A stretch of DNA of 64,000 bases from Piscirickettsiaceae bacterium. Its GTDB lineage: Bacteria; Pseudomonadota; Gammaproteobacteria; Nitrosococcales; Methylophagaceae. Below the pieces are notes generated by a model. That model was not told the origin of the DNA. It made no database searches and saw only the letters and a program-made list of their open reading frames with translations. The translations under genes and the position numbers were made by a program. Below are positions 54,590 to 63,648 of this stretch, one piece after another (the stretch's first letter is position 1; every line of letters starts with the position of its first letter). Where the stretch lies: positions 1 through 64,000 of the forward strand of contig JAIBDZ010000007.1 of assembly GCA_024685975.1 (NCBI GenBank). The letters run 5' to 3'.

Positions 54590-56041
54590 TTACCGTTTCC
54601 AAAATGCGGGCGTCAGCACCACAAGCAAAGTAAAGATCTCTAAACGACCCAATAACATCGCCATGCATAACACCCATTTCGATGTGGCATTAATATCACC
54701 ATAATGTAAACCCACATCGCCTAAACCTGGCCCCAAATTATTTAAACACGCTGTTACTGCAGAAAATGAGGTCACAACGTCAAGGCCCGTTGACATCAAA
54801 AGCAAATGCATAATGCTAAAGCAAAAGACATAAAGCGCCATGAATCCCCAAACCGCTCCAACGATTTTAGAAGGCAATGCTTTATTATTAATTTTAATCG
54901 TAAAAATAGCATTCGGATGAATCAAGCGTAGCACTTCACGATAACCTTGCTTTAACAGCAACATAACTCGAATCACTTTCATACCACCGCCGACAGAGCC
55001 CGCACAACCACCGATATAACTTGCCATCAATAACAATACGGGCAAGAATCCAGGCCACAAATAATAATCCGTAGTAGTAAACCCCGTTGTCGTCCCTATC
55101 GATACCGCCTGAAAAACACCTTGATGAATAGCCGTCCATACATCATCAAATGTATTCGTAAAATAAAGATACAACGCCGACACAATAGAAATGGCAGTCA
55201 GCACGAGCAAATACGCTTTTAACTCAGAATCACCCAAATAATGCTTAATTGAACGATGTCGCCAAGCCAGGAAATGTAATGAAAAATTCATGCCCGCCAG
55301 CAACATAAATAGAACAGCAACCATTTCTATAGCAGCACTATCAAAATAGCCCATACTGGCATCATAGGTTGAAAAACCACCAATCGCGACGGTGGCAAAA
55401 CTATGTCCAATCGCATCAAACCAGTCCATCCCGACCAAGTGATAAGCCACCGCACATGACACCGTCAAGCTTAAGTAGATATACCAAAGGGCTTTTGCTG
55501 TTTCGGTGATCCGAGGCGTTAACTTAGCATCTTTCATCGGCCCTGGAGTTTCAGCACGATAAAGCTGCATGCCACCGATACCTAATAACGGCAAGATTGC
55601 CACCGCCAACACGACAATCCCCATACCGCCAAGCCATTGTAAAAACTGTCGGTAAAACAATACCGCTTTCGGTAAATAATCTAAGCCTGTTAGTACTGTC
55701 GCACCCGTTGTCGTTAACCCCGAAATCGACTCAAAAACAGCATCAGTAAATGACATTTCCGGTACTTTTGTGAGGAAAAAAGGCACAGCCCCAGATAACC
55801 CCAGCGTCACCCAAAACATCACCACAACAAGGAAGCCATCACGGACTTTTAACTCTTTACGGTGGTGTCTAACAGGTAACCAAAATAAGATGCCGGTGAT
55901 AAGAAGAAGAAGAAAAGCAGTCAAAAAAGCTTGTGTCGAGCCATCTTGGTAATATAAAGACACAGCAATCGGTGGCAACATCGATAGACTAAACAAGCCT
56001 AATAAAATGCCCAAAATTCGCTGTATGGTTAAAAACTGCAT
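54590..56041 (-). CDS. trkH: Trk potassium uptake channel TrkH
   Basis: 483-residue K+ channel subunit with four pore-like repeats. Selectivity-filter glycines are seen in SGLTTTGATVLTG, FATVAIGGFSTYDA, SIGTTTGFTTTDY and CLNNLGPGLGDVG. About ten hydrophobic helices. Its regulatory partner TrkA is not in the window. Lies directly downstream of lnt. Confidence 0.96.
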   Translation of the reverse strand: MQFLTIQRILGILLGLFSLSMLPPIAVSLYYQDGSTQAFLTAFLLLLITGILFWLPVRHHRKELKVRDGFLVVVMFWVTLGLSGAVPFFLTKVPEMSFTDAVFESISGLTTTGATVLTGLDYLPKAVLFYRQFLQWLGGMGIVVLAVAILPLLGIGGMQLYRAETPGPMKDAKLTPRITETAKALWYIYLSLTVSCAVAYHLVGMDWFDAIGHSFATVAIGGFSTYDASMGYFDSAAIEMVAVLFMLLAGMNFSLHFLAWRHRSIKHYLGDSELKAYLLVLTAISIVSALYLYFTNTFDDVWTAIHQGVFQAVSIGTTTGFTTTDYYLWPGFLPVLLLMASYIGGCAGSVGGGMKVIRVMLLLKQGYREVLRLIHPNAIFTIKINNKALPSKIVGAVWGFMALYVFCFSIMHLLLMSTGLDVVTSFSAVTACLNNLGPGLGDVGLHYGDINATSKWVLCMAMLLGRLEIFTLLVVLTPAFWKR

Positions 56042-56048
56042 GCGTCGG

Positions 56049-57530
56049 TCAAACCTCGTGATCTAGCCGTCGATAATACGCCCACAACAGCAACATGAAT
56101 AGCATACCAGCAAAAATAGGCCATCGTTGCCAGCGTACATAAGGTGTTTCTCCACTTTGTGCCTGTATTTCATCGGTCAATACAGCCAACTCAAATTGGG
56201 GCGAAGTCGAGATAAACCGACCATGATGATCAATCAAAGCTGAGATACCATTAGTCGTCGCACGAATAATCGGTCGTCCCGTCTCTAAGGCACGATTTTG
56301 CGAAATTTGTAAATGTTGATGGGGAGCAAATGAGTCACCATACCATGCATTATTGGTTGCATTAACCAAAATAGTGGCTGCTGGCACGGTCGACAAAACT
56401 TCGTTTGAAAAGACATCTTCATAGCAAATCGACACACCGACAGCATGACCCGCCGCGGTTAACAATCCTTGATCTTCAGCACCCTTTGCAAAAGAAGACA
56501 TGGGTAAATCAAAAAAGGCGATCAATCCTCGCAGCCATTCAAACGGAATGTAATCGCCAAAAGGCACTAAATGTCGCTTATGGTAAAACCCTAACTGTTC
56601 GCCTAATGACACCATGCCATTGTAATATTGTTTGGTTTCAGCTTGATAAATAGGGAGTCCAGCTAGAATCGTCGTCTTATGCTCTATCGCCATCTCAGTC
56701 AAAGGGTCAAGGAAAAAAGGTTTAACCTGATGATAAAACGCCGTCACCGCATTTTCTGGCCAAACAATAATATCACTCTGCCAGTTTTCCTCTGTTTTTT
56801 GTTGATATAACGATAGCGTTTTAACAACTTGTTCTTTGTTCCATTTGATTTCTTGTGGCACATTACCTTGTATGATGCTCACCTGTAATGGTTCACCATA
56901 ATCTGTCGTCCAATCAATCGTTTGCAGCCCAGCGCCACCTGACCAAATCGCCACCACCCACAACAAACTGATCAACTGCTTTTTTTGCCAGCTATAGGCC
57001 AACAAAGCCGCTGACAAAGCCACAAGCCATGACACTCCTAGCGCACCGATAATCGGGATGTAGCCGCTTAAAGGCCCTTCGATCTGACTGACGCCAAACT
57101 CAAGCCAAGGAAACCCCGTAAAAAGCCAAGCTTTGAGCCATTCAAAAGCAAACCAGCCAACTGGTAATAGTAAAATATAATCACGTAGGGAGAAATGACG
57201 GTTATGGCAAAGTCGTTTTAGCACATACCCTAAGCCAGCTGTATAGAGCGCCAAAATAACAACGAATAAGGCAGTCAGTAATCCCGCCAACAGCATGCTG
57301 GCTTGCCCAAACACATGAATAGCGACAAACACCCAAGACACGCCGACACCAAACAAGCCGATGCCAAACAATAACCCTCGTATCGCAGCGACTTTTGCGC
57401 TAACGCCATCCCAAGCAAGAAATAACAATAATAGGCTGACAATAGCCAAAGGATAATAATGAAAAGGAGCGAAGGCCAAAGGCGCGATCATCCCTGCTAA
57501 TAAAGCAAGTCCATGTCCTAACCATTTCAT
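56049..57530 (-). CDS. lnt: Apolipoprotein N-acyltransferase
   Basis: Final step of lipoprotein maturation in the inner membrane. 493 residues: an N-terminal membrane part with about six helices and a C-terminal nitrilase-like periplasmic domain with catalytic Glu (IVWPENAV), Lys region and Cys (VGVSICYEDVF). NATNNAWYGDS is also characteristic. The track starts at a TTG two codons before ATG 57530; I chose the ATG. Follows corC by about 20 bp. Confidence 0.96.
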   Translation of the reverse strand: MKWLGHGLALLAGMIAPLAFAPFHYYPLAIVSLLLLFLAWDGVSAKVAAIRGLLFGIGLFGVGVSWVFVAIHVFGQASMLLAGLLTALFVVILALYTAGLGYVLKRLCHNRHFSLRDYILLLPVGWFAFEWLKAWLFTGFPWLEFGVSQIEGPLSGYIPIIGALGVSWLVALSAALLAYSWQKKQLISLLWVVAIWSGGAGLQTIDWTTDYGEPLQVSIIQGNVPQEIKWNKEQVVKTLSLYQQKTEENWQSDIIVWPENAVTAFYHQVKPFFLDPLTEMAIEHKTTILAGLPIYQAETKQYYNGMVSLGEQLGFYHKRHLVPFGDYIPFEWLRGLIAFFDLPMSSFAKGAEDQGLLTAAGHAVGVSICYEDVFSNEVLSTVPAATILVNATNNAWYGDSFAPHQHLQISQNRALETGRPIIRATTNGISALIDHHGRFISTSPQFELAVLTDEIQAQSGETPYVRWQRWPIFAGMLFMLLLWAYYRRLDHEV

Positions 57531-57551
57531 CGTCAACCGACCTTCTTTACA

Positions 57552-58412
57552 TTATTCGTCGTCATCATCAACGGGCGTCGCGAGGACTTTCATTTCCAAT
57601 AAGTGCACACGCCTCATATCGGCACGAATAACAGTAAACTCAAACCGATCAATAGTGACTTTCTCGCCTCGTTCTGGCAAATGACCAAATTGATTCACGA
57701 CGTAGCCCCCGACGGTATCGAAGTCCTCATCACTCCAGTCGGCATCGAAGCGCTCATTAAAGTCATCTAACTCAGCCAGTGCTTTAATCGCATACGTCTC
57801 TTCATCACGTTGCAAAATAGGCGCATCACTATCAATGTCATGCTCGTCTTCTATTTCGCCAACGATTTGCTCTAATACATTTTCGATAGTGACCATGCCA
57901 GCCACACCGCCATACTCGTCCACCACAATCGCCATATGATTACGACGAATACGAAATTCGCCCAACAGCACATTTAAACGCTTACTTTCAGGGATAAACA
58001 CGGCAGGACGTAGTAATTCTCTTAAACTAAAATCAAATTCACCATTCGCCACAACCGTTGCCAACACATCTTTTGCTAATAAAATGCCAATCACATCATC
58101 ACGGTCATCATCAATGACAGGAAAACGAGAATGCGCTGTTTCGGTAATAAGCTTTAAAATCTCAGCAGCAGAAGCATCACGTGACACCATGACCACTTGC
58201 GAGCGAGGAATCATAATATCGCGCGCTTTCATCTGGGTGACGCCTAGTGCGCCTTCCACAATAGATAACGCTTCTGCATCTAAAATATGGCGCTCAGAAG
58301 CTGAACGGATCAACTCAATTAATTGTTCCTGATCTTGGGGCTCTAGAAACAATTTACTCAGTCTTTGCGACCAAGATAAAATTTTCGATCGCCCTTGCGG
58401 CCCTTCACTCAT
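57552..58412 (-). CDS. corC: HlyC/CorC-family CBS protein (CorC/YbeX)
   Basis: 286-residue cytoplasmic protein with a CBS pair (about 65-190, beginning MKARDIMIPRSQVVMV) and a C-terminal CorC-HlyC domain (about 205-280). It lacks the N-terminal DUF21 membrane domain. Linked to magnesium/cobalt efflux and to ribosome homeostasis in E. coli. Between ybeY and lnt as in E. coli. Confidence 0.95.
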   Translation of the reverse strand: MSEGPQGRSKILSWSQRLSKLFLEPQDQEQLIELIRSASERHILDAEALSIVEGALGVTQMKARDIMIPRSQVVMVSRDASAAEILKLITETAHSRFPVIDDDRDDVIGILLAKDVLATVVANGEFDFSLRELLRPAVFIPESKRLNVLLGEFRIRRNHMAIVVDEYGGVAGMVTIENVLEQIVGEIEDEHDIDSDAPILQRDEETYAIKALAELDDFNERFDADWSDEDFDTVGGYVVNQFGHLPERGEKVTIDRFEFTVIRADMRRVHLLEMKVLATPVDDDDE

Positions 58413-58428
58413 GATGACTTGATCCTAA

Positions 58429-58872
58429 TTATTGATAAGGGTCTGGAATAGATAAAGATTGAAGAATTTGCGTTTCTAAACTTTCCATTTCCACCGCCTC
58501 ATCATCATCGATATGGTCATAGCCTAACAAATGTAAACAACCATGTACCACCATATGTGCCCAATGATTTTCTAACGGCTTGTGTTGTGCGGTAGCTTCA
58601 CGCTCTACCACTGGCACACAAATCACCAAATCGCCCAATAACATAGGCGTTATCTCAATCTCTGCATCAAATGGAAATGACAACACATTGGTTGAGTTTG
58701 GTTTATTTCGATAGGTTAAATTTAATGACGCACTCTCTTGTTCGTCAACAAGGCGAATACTAAGTTCACAATCTTGTTCAACTTGAAATAATGCAGACTC
58801 TGCCCATTGTTGTAATGCACTTTGTGCTGGCACATCACCGCCATAGACCTGTTGCACATCGACTGTGACCAT
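58429..58872 (-). CDS. ybeY: Endoribonuclease YbeY
   Basis: 147-residue rRNA maturation factor. The zinc-binding [18 protein letters not shown] motif and the [16 protein letters not shown] segment are intact. Overlaps ybeZ by one nucleotide. Confidence 0.97.
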   Translation of the reverse strand: MVTVDVQQVYGGDVPAQSALQQWAESALFQVEQDCELSIRLVDEQESASLNLTYRNKPNSTNVLSFPFDAEIEITPMLLGDLVICVPVVEREATAQHKPLENHWAHMVVHGCLHLLGYDHIDDDEAVEMESLETQILQSLSIPDPYQ

Positions 58873-59846
58873 TATTGTGATCGTCCCGCCTTTTCATAAG
58901 CCACAATGACTTTTTGTACTAAATTATGTCGCACCACATCTTTGGCTTGGAAAAAGGTAAATCCAATGCCTTCCACATCTTTCAATACTTCAATCGCATC
59001 ACGTAAACCCGATTTCTGCGATCCAGGTAGATCGATCTGAGTAATATCACCCGTAATAACCGCTGTTGAGTTATAGCCCAAACGAGTCAAAAACATCTTC
59101 ATTTGCTCTGTTGTGGTATTTTGCGCTTCATCTAAAATGATAAAAGATTCATTCAACGTCCGACCACGCATATACGCTAATGGCGCGACTTCAATCACAT
59201 TACGTTCGATCAGTTTTGCTACACGCTCAAACCCTAACATCTCGTAGAGGGCATCATAAAGTGGTCTCAAATACGGATCGACTTTTTGGGTCAAATCACC
59301 CGGTAAAAAGCCTAACTTTTCTCCCGCTTCAACGGCAGGGCGAACCAAGACAATTCGTCTAGCGAAATCACGCTCTAATGCTTCGACAGCACATGCGACA
59401 GCCAAATAGGTTTTCCCTGTACCAGCAGGGCCAATACCAAAATTAATATCATGGGTCATCACACGGCGAAGATACGCTTGTTGATTCTCCCCGCGCGCTT
59501 TAATTAAACCACGCTTGGTTTTAATCATGATGTCTTCAGGCGGTTTTTCTGTCAGCGTTTCTTGTCCGCCCACTTCACGAATAGCCAAATGCACTTGCTC
59601 TGGTGTCAATATCGCTTGCGAAGTTTCTGCATATAGCTCATGCACCACCTCTTGCACATCCGCCAGCACATTAGCTGAACCAATGATTTGAAACTTACCG
59701 CCGCGATTATTCACCTCGACGCCAAAACCGCGTTCCATCATGCGAAGGTGTTCATCTAAATGACCACACAAATTAGCAAGGCGATCATTATCGATAGGAC
59801 TTAATTCAAAACTAATGGTATCCAAAGTGGGGGCGCTCACAGACAA
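58872..59846 (-). CDS. ybeZ: PhoH-like ATPase YbeZ
   Basis: 324-residue PhoH-family ATPase that acts with YbeY. Walker [17 protein letters not shown], Walker [12 protein letters not shown], and an N-terminal KH-like extension (about 15-100). Sits 13 bp after miaB in the common miaB-ybeZ-ybeY-corC-lnt order. Confidence 0.97.
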   Translation of the reverse strand: MSVSAPTLDTISFELSPIDNDRLANLCGHLDEHLRMMERGFGVEVNNRGGKFQIIGSANVLADVQEVVHELYAETSQAILTPEQVHLAIREVGGQETLTEKPPEDIMIKTKRGLIKARGENQQAYLRRVMTHDINFGIGPAGTGKTYLAVACAVEALERDFARRIVLVRPAVEAGEKLGFLPGDLTQKVDPYLRPLYDALYEMLGFERVAKLIERNVIEVAPLAYMRGRTLNESFIILDEAQNTTTEQMKMFLTRLGYNSTAVITGDITQIDLPGSQKSGLRDAIEVLKDVEGIGFTFFQAKDVVRHNLVQKVIVAYEKAGRSQ

Positions 59847-59859
59847 TCCTTAAAAATCA

Positions 59860-61197
59860 TTAAATAACAACCGAATCGGCCATTAATTCACCACGTAAAG
59901 AATTGGTATAAGCCTCAACAATACGTACATCGACAAACTTGCCAATCAACGACGCATCGCCAGCAAAATTCACCATACGGTTATTTTCTGTTCTGCCCGC
60001 CATATCACCATCATAACGCTGGCCTTCCCGCTCGACCAAAATGCGTTGCACTGAGCCCATCATACGCTCACTATGTTGTGCTTCGAACTCTCTTAAGCGG
60101 TCTTGTACAATTTTTAAACGCGCTTTTTTCACGTCATCAGAAATCGAATCAACAAAAGCCGAAGCAGGCGTACCCGGGCGAGCGCTATAAATAAAGCTAA
60201 AGGAATGATCAAACTCAATCTCATTGATCAAAGCCATTGTCGCCTCAAAATCCGCTTCCTGCTCATCAGGAAAACCAATAATAAAATCACTCGACATGCT
60301 TAAATCAGGCCGCACAGCTTTTAACCGTGCGATCTTATCTTTATATTCTTGAACAGTATGACCACGCTTCATCATTGCAAGGATCCGGTCAGAACCAGAC
60401 TGAACAGGCAAATGTAAATGACTCACAAGCTCTGGCACTTCACCAAAAGCATCGATTAAACTATCTGAAAACTCAACCGGATGGGATGTCGTAAAACGAA
60501 TGCGCTCAATGCCTTCAATCGCAGCAACGTAATGAATCAATAAAGCCAAATCAGCCGTGTCCTCATCTAATTCACCTTGGTAAGCATTGACGTTTTGCCC
60601 TAGCAAATTGACTTCGCGCACACCTTGCGCGGCCAAACCACGGATTTCAGTCAATACACTATCAACCGGGCGGCTGACTTCTTCGCCACGAGTATAAGGC
60701 ACCACACAGAAAGTACAATATTTACTGCACCCTTCCATAATAGAAACAAACGCCGTTGGACCTTCTGACTTTGCTTCTGGCAAATTATCGAATTTTTCGA
60801 TTTCAGGGAATGAAATATCCATTCGAGGTTGATGGCTTTGATGCACATCAGACAACATCGCTGGCAAGCGATGCAATGTTTGCGGGCCAAAAATCAAATC
60901 CACATACGGCGCACGACGACGAATCGCATCACCTTCTTGACTGGCGACGCAGCCGCCCACACCAATCACTAAGTTTGGTTTATCATCTTTCCAGCGCTTC
61001 CAGCGTCCGAGTTGATGAAACACCTTCTCCTGCGCTTTTTCACGAATAGAGCACGTGTTTAATAGCAACACATCCGCCTCTTCGGCATTATCAGTGCGCT
61101 CAAGTTGATGAGATTCCGCTAACACATCGGCCATCTTAGACGAATCATACTCATTCATCTGACAACCAAAGGTTCTAATATAAAGTTTTCCAGCCAT
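59860..61197 (-). CDS. miaB: tRNA-2-methylthio-N6-dimethylallyladenosine synthase MiaB
   Basis: Radical-SAM methylthiotransferase acting on A37 of tRNAs reading U-starting codons. 445 residues: N-terminal UPF0004 domain with [25 protein letters not shown] and the third cluster Cys in GGCVASQEG; radical-SAM [16 protein letters not shown]-terminal TRAM domain. First gene of the minus-strand run, facing away from the 1-kb gap upstream of the methanethiol oxidase gene. Confidence 0.98.
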   Translation of the reverse strand: MAGKLYIRTFGCQMNEYDSSKMADVLAESHQLERTDNAEEADVLLLNTCSIREKAQEKVFHQLGRWKRWKDDKPNLVIGVGGCVASQEGDAIRRRAPYVDLIFGPQTLHRLPAMLSDVHQSHQPRMDISFPEIEKFDNLPEAKSEGPTAFVSIMEGCSKYCTFCVVPYTRGEEVSRPVDSVLTEIRGLAAQGVREVNLLGQNVNAYQGELDEDTADLALLIHYVAAIEGIERIRFTTSHPVEFSDSLIDAFGEVPELVSHLHLPVQSGSDRILAMMKRGHTVQEYKDKIARLKAVRPDLSMSSDFIIGFPDEQEADFEATMALINEIEFDHSFSFIYSARPGTPASAFVDSISDDVKKARLKIVQDRLREFEAQHSERMMGSVQRILVEREGQRYDGDMAGRTENNRMVNFAGDASLIGKFVDVRIVEAYTNSLRGELMADSVVI

Positions 61198-61729
61198 AAT
61201 ACATTCGACAAAAAATGGTCGCTTAGAATACTCTTTTTAGCCGCCGAATTCAAAACAAGTGATTGTTTTTGTTAAAAACACTGCATCATTCATCTCCACA
61301 TTGCGCATTTTGTCAAAACACTGATTTAACGCATCATCTTATTCCACAAAAATCTGATTCGTTTTATCACCTTCTCAACCCACTTATTGAGTCAATTTTC
61401 CTATTGGCTAGATAACGTCCTCAACACTTATCCCACTAATCCGATTTTGTTTATCAAACAGCCCATAACAAAATATGTCGTCAAATCACACAAAACAGAT
61501 AATGACAGCTAAAAAGCAGCTACAAAAAAGACTTTTAAATGCTCTTTTTCACGCCAAAACAACCTTAATCAAGCAATAATCGTTTTATTTTGCACCAATA
61601 GGTACAAATACTTACAGTCAAAAATAATCGTTAAAATACAACATCCTACAACAGTGCTGTCTTAAAAAAATGACTTTTTTAATTTATTTTTATACCAACC
61701 AGTTGATCTAAAAAAAATAGCGGGTATGG

Positions 61730-61745
61730 TGTGAGTCATATCACT
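61730..61745. promoter_or_regulatory. CRP/FNR-family-like palindrome
   Basis: TGTGA-GTCATA-TCACT is one base from the symmetric TGTGA-N6-TCACA core bound by CRP-type regulators. It overlaps the first of two direct repeats and lies about 85-100 bp upstream of the small ORF. Confidence 0.5.
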
Positions 61746-61788
61746 TATTTTTAAATGACAACAAAAAAGAAATAAGTCATATCACTTA
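61734..61788. repeat. 14-bp direct repeat pair, 41 bp apart
   Basis: AGTCATATCACTTA occurs exactly at 61734-61747 and 61775-61788. Forty-one base pairs is close to four helical turns, so two protein molecules could bind the same DNA face. Confidence 0.7.
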
Positions 61789-61829
61789 ATTTTTTAAGAG
61801 TAACCATTTAATTTTTGAGGACAGAAGCT

Positions 61830-61931
61830 ATGTTTTATATGCAAAAAAAATTAGCCATAGTTTGTTTGGTCAAAAACTTAAATGCGCTTAAAAAAAACCT
61901 CGAGCCGATGCCACCTTGTCAACACAAATAG
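61830..61931 (+). CDS. Possible 33-residue leader peptide or small protein
   Basis: Too short for the ORF track. ATG 61830 follows AGGA with 8-nt spacing (GAGGACAGAAGCT). The peptide is MFYMQKKLAIVCLVKNLNAL followed by a Lys/Pro-rich end with two Cys in all. The stop codon falls in the loop of a 10-bp hairpin, which would couple translation to that structure. It is not PqqA-like (no Glu-x3-Tyr). No family is recognised; it could be chance. Confidence 0.4.
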   Translation: MFYMQKKLAIVCLVKNLNALKKNLEPMPPCQHK

Positions 61932-61948
61932 ACAGACAGACAAGGTGG
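61911..61948 (+). promoter_or_regulatory. Hairpin overlapping the end of the small ORF
   Basis: CCACCTTGTC and GACAAGGTGG pair perfectly (10 bp) around an 18-nt loop that contains the small ORF's TAG. There is no following U-run, so it is not a simple terminator; the 3' arm carries the GGTGG that precedes the 9-codon ORF at 61957. Confidence 0.6.
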
Positions 61949-62018
61949 GAAAGAACATGTCACAAATGGTGGAGTTAAACCGGTAAAACGTAACGGTTTT
62001 GCACATAACAACATCATT

Positions 62019-62038
62019 TGACCATGTATGTAAGGTCA
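62019..62038. promoter_or_regulatory. TGACC-N10-GGTCA dyad upstream of the methanethiol oxidase gene
   Basis: A 5-bp-arm palindrome TGACC-ATGTATGTAA-GGTCA, about 170 bp before the start codon. Size and spacing would suit a LysR- or other dimeric regulator. No regulator gene is adjacent. Confidence 0.35.
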
Positions 62039-62209
62039 CCTCCTAACACCTTACATTACACAACGGCGAAATTGAGAGGTTTTTATTATCCCTCCCTTTC
62101 TAAACTCGCCTCCCCTCTGCCCATAATTGATTTTGCCTCGCTGATAGGCAGGGTGAATTACGTCAGAGCTTTATCAAACTAATTAGGGATTTGTACTTTG
62201 GAGAGAAAA

Positions 62210-63604
62210 ATGAATCTTAAATTACACGTCAAAAAATCATTCAACATGTTGCTGCCAATGGCGGCTTCAATGTTGATCGCAGCACCGTTTATGCCAACGC
62301 CGGCAATAGCTGATGAGACATGTATGTCGCCTTATATGGCTAAAATTTCAGGTCAAGAAGACTTTGTTTATGTCTGGACATTGGGTGTTGAAGGACTAGG
62401 TGATGGTCAAGATAAATTGGTGACAATCTCAGTCAATCCTGATGCTAAAGACTACGGTAAAGTCAGACATGTCACATCAGTTGGTGGACGTAATGAAGCG
62501 CATCACTCAGGGTTTACGGATGATCGTAAATACTTATGGGCTGGCGGCTTAGATTCGAGCAAGATTTGGATTTTTGACGTTCACACTGATCCTGCAAAAC
62601 CTACCGTCACAAAAGTGATTGATGACTTTGTCAGCGTAACGGGTGGTGTTGTCGGTCCTCATACCCCTTATGCGCTTCCGGGTCGTATGCTTTGGACAGC
62701 ATTATCAAATAACCAAGATCACGGTGGACGAACTGCCTTAGTGGAATATACCAATGCCGGTGAATATGTAGATACCTATTGGATTCCAACCGATGACAAT
62801 CTTCAAGGCGCTGAAAAAACAGGGCAATATGCTGATGGTTATGGTTACGACATCCAAGTATTACCGCGTCGTAACATCATCATGACATCGTCATTTACTG
62901 GTTGGTCAAACTACATGATGGACTTCGGTCAAATGCTAAAAGATCCTGAAGCCATGAAACGGTTTGGTAACACCATGGTGATCTGGGATTTACATACTCG
63001 CCAAGCAAAACAAGTACTTGATGTCCCAGGTGCACCGCTTGAAATCAGATGTGCGTGGAACCCTGAACATAACTACTGTTTTGCGACAACAGCATTGACG
63101 TCTGAGATCTGGTTAATTGAAGAAGATGGTGAAGGTAAAGGTGGTTGGAAAGCCAGCAGTGTCGGCACTGTCGGTAATCCTGAAGACATGCCTCTGCCTG
63201 TCGATTTCTCAATTAGCAGTGATGATCGCATGATCTGGGTGAATACCTTAACCGACGGTAAAACACGTGGTTTCGATATTACTGATCCACATAATCCAAA
63301 ATTGGTTCATGAAGAACAGATCGGAAGACAGGTCAATATGGTGTCATCAAGTTGGGACAACAAACGCCTTTATTACACCACATCTTTGCTTGCAAACTGG
63401 GATAAAAAAGGTGAAGACAATGATCAATTCTTGAAACTTTACCATTGGGACGGTGAAAACATGGAAGAGCAATTCATGATCGACTTTACGAAAGAAAAGT
63501 TAGGTCGTGCTCATCAAATGCGTTTCGGTGCTTACTCTCTGTACGGTCAAAAATATCCAGAAGCGGATCTTAAGCCAGCGACAGAGCGGATTGCAGCAAA
63601 ATAA
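62210..63604 (+). CDS. mtoX: Methanethiol oxidase (SBP56 / selenium-binding protein family)
   Basis: Periplasmic copper-dependent oxidase converting methanethiol to formaldehyde, H2S and H2O2, known from Hyphomicrobium and relatives; an SBP56-family beta-propeller. About 464 residues with a signal peptide (MLLPMAASMLIAAPFMPTPA, cleaved near AIADET), the GRNEAHHSGFTDDRKYLWAGG blade with its conserved His pair, and the C-terminal GRAHQMRFG segment. The track starts at a TTG (62198); I chose ATG 62210, which follows GGAGAG. The downstream SCO-type gene matches the known mtoX operon. The formaldehyde formed would feed fae in the same window. Confidence 0.9.
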   Translation: MNLKLHVKKSFNMLLPMAASMLIAAPFMPTPAIADETCMSPYMAKISGQEDFVYVWTLGVEGLGDGQDKLVTISVNPDAKDYGKVRHVTSVGGRNEAHHSGFTDDRKYLWAGGLDSSKIWIFDVHTDPAKPTVTKVIDDFVSVTGGVVGPHTPYALPGRMLWTALSNNQDHGGRTALVEYTNAGEYVDTYWIPTDDNLQGAEKTGQYADGYGYDIQVLPRRNIIMTSSFTGWSNYMMDFGQMLKDPEAMKRFGNTMVIWDLHTRQAKQVLDVPGAPLEIRCAWNPEHNYCFATTALTSEIWLIEEDGEGKGGWKASSVGTVGNPEDMPLPVDFSISSDDRMIWVNTLTDGKTRGFDITDPHNPKLVHEEQIGRQVNMVSSSWDNKRLYYTTSLLANWDKKGEDNDQFLKLYHWDGENMEEQFMIDFTKEKLGRAHQMRFGAYSLYGQKYPEADLKPATERIAAK

Positions 63605-63648
63605 ACGTTAATCGTCTTTAAACTGAAGTAATAGAAGGAAAACTCACC

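Larger units (their letters stand above)
61198..62209. other. 1-kb AT-rich non-coding region between miaB and the methanethiol oxidase gene
   Basis: The first half (61198-61700) is very AT-rich and I see no gene or clear element in it beyond the miaB promoter that must lie there. The second half holds the CRP-like site, direct repeats, small ORF, hairpin and dyad listed separately. It also holds a 9-codon ORF (61957-61986, MSQMVELNR) after GGTGGGA. The arrangement looks like a long regulated 5' leader for the methanethiol oxidase gene. Confidence 0.6.

Noticed and set aside
54009-54677. Longer start of the methyltransferase inside trkH
   Set aside because: Would overlap trkH by 88 nt; the ATG at 54587 lies 2 bp after the trkH stop and matches family starts.
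61830-61931. pqqA-like cofactor precursor peptide in the small ORF
   Set aside because: It lacks the Glu-x3-Tyr pair needed for PQQ and no pqq genes are in the window.
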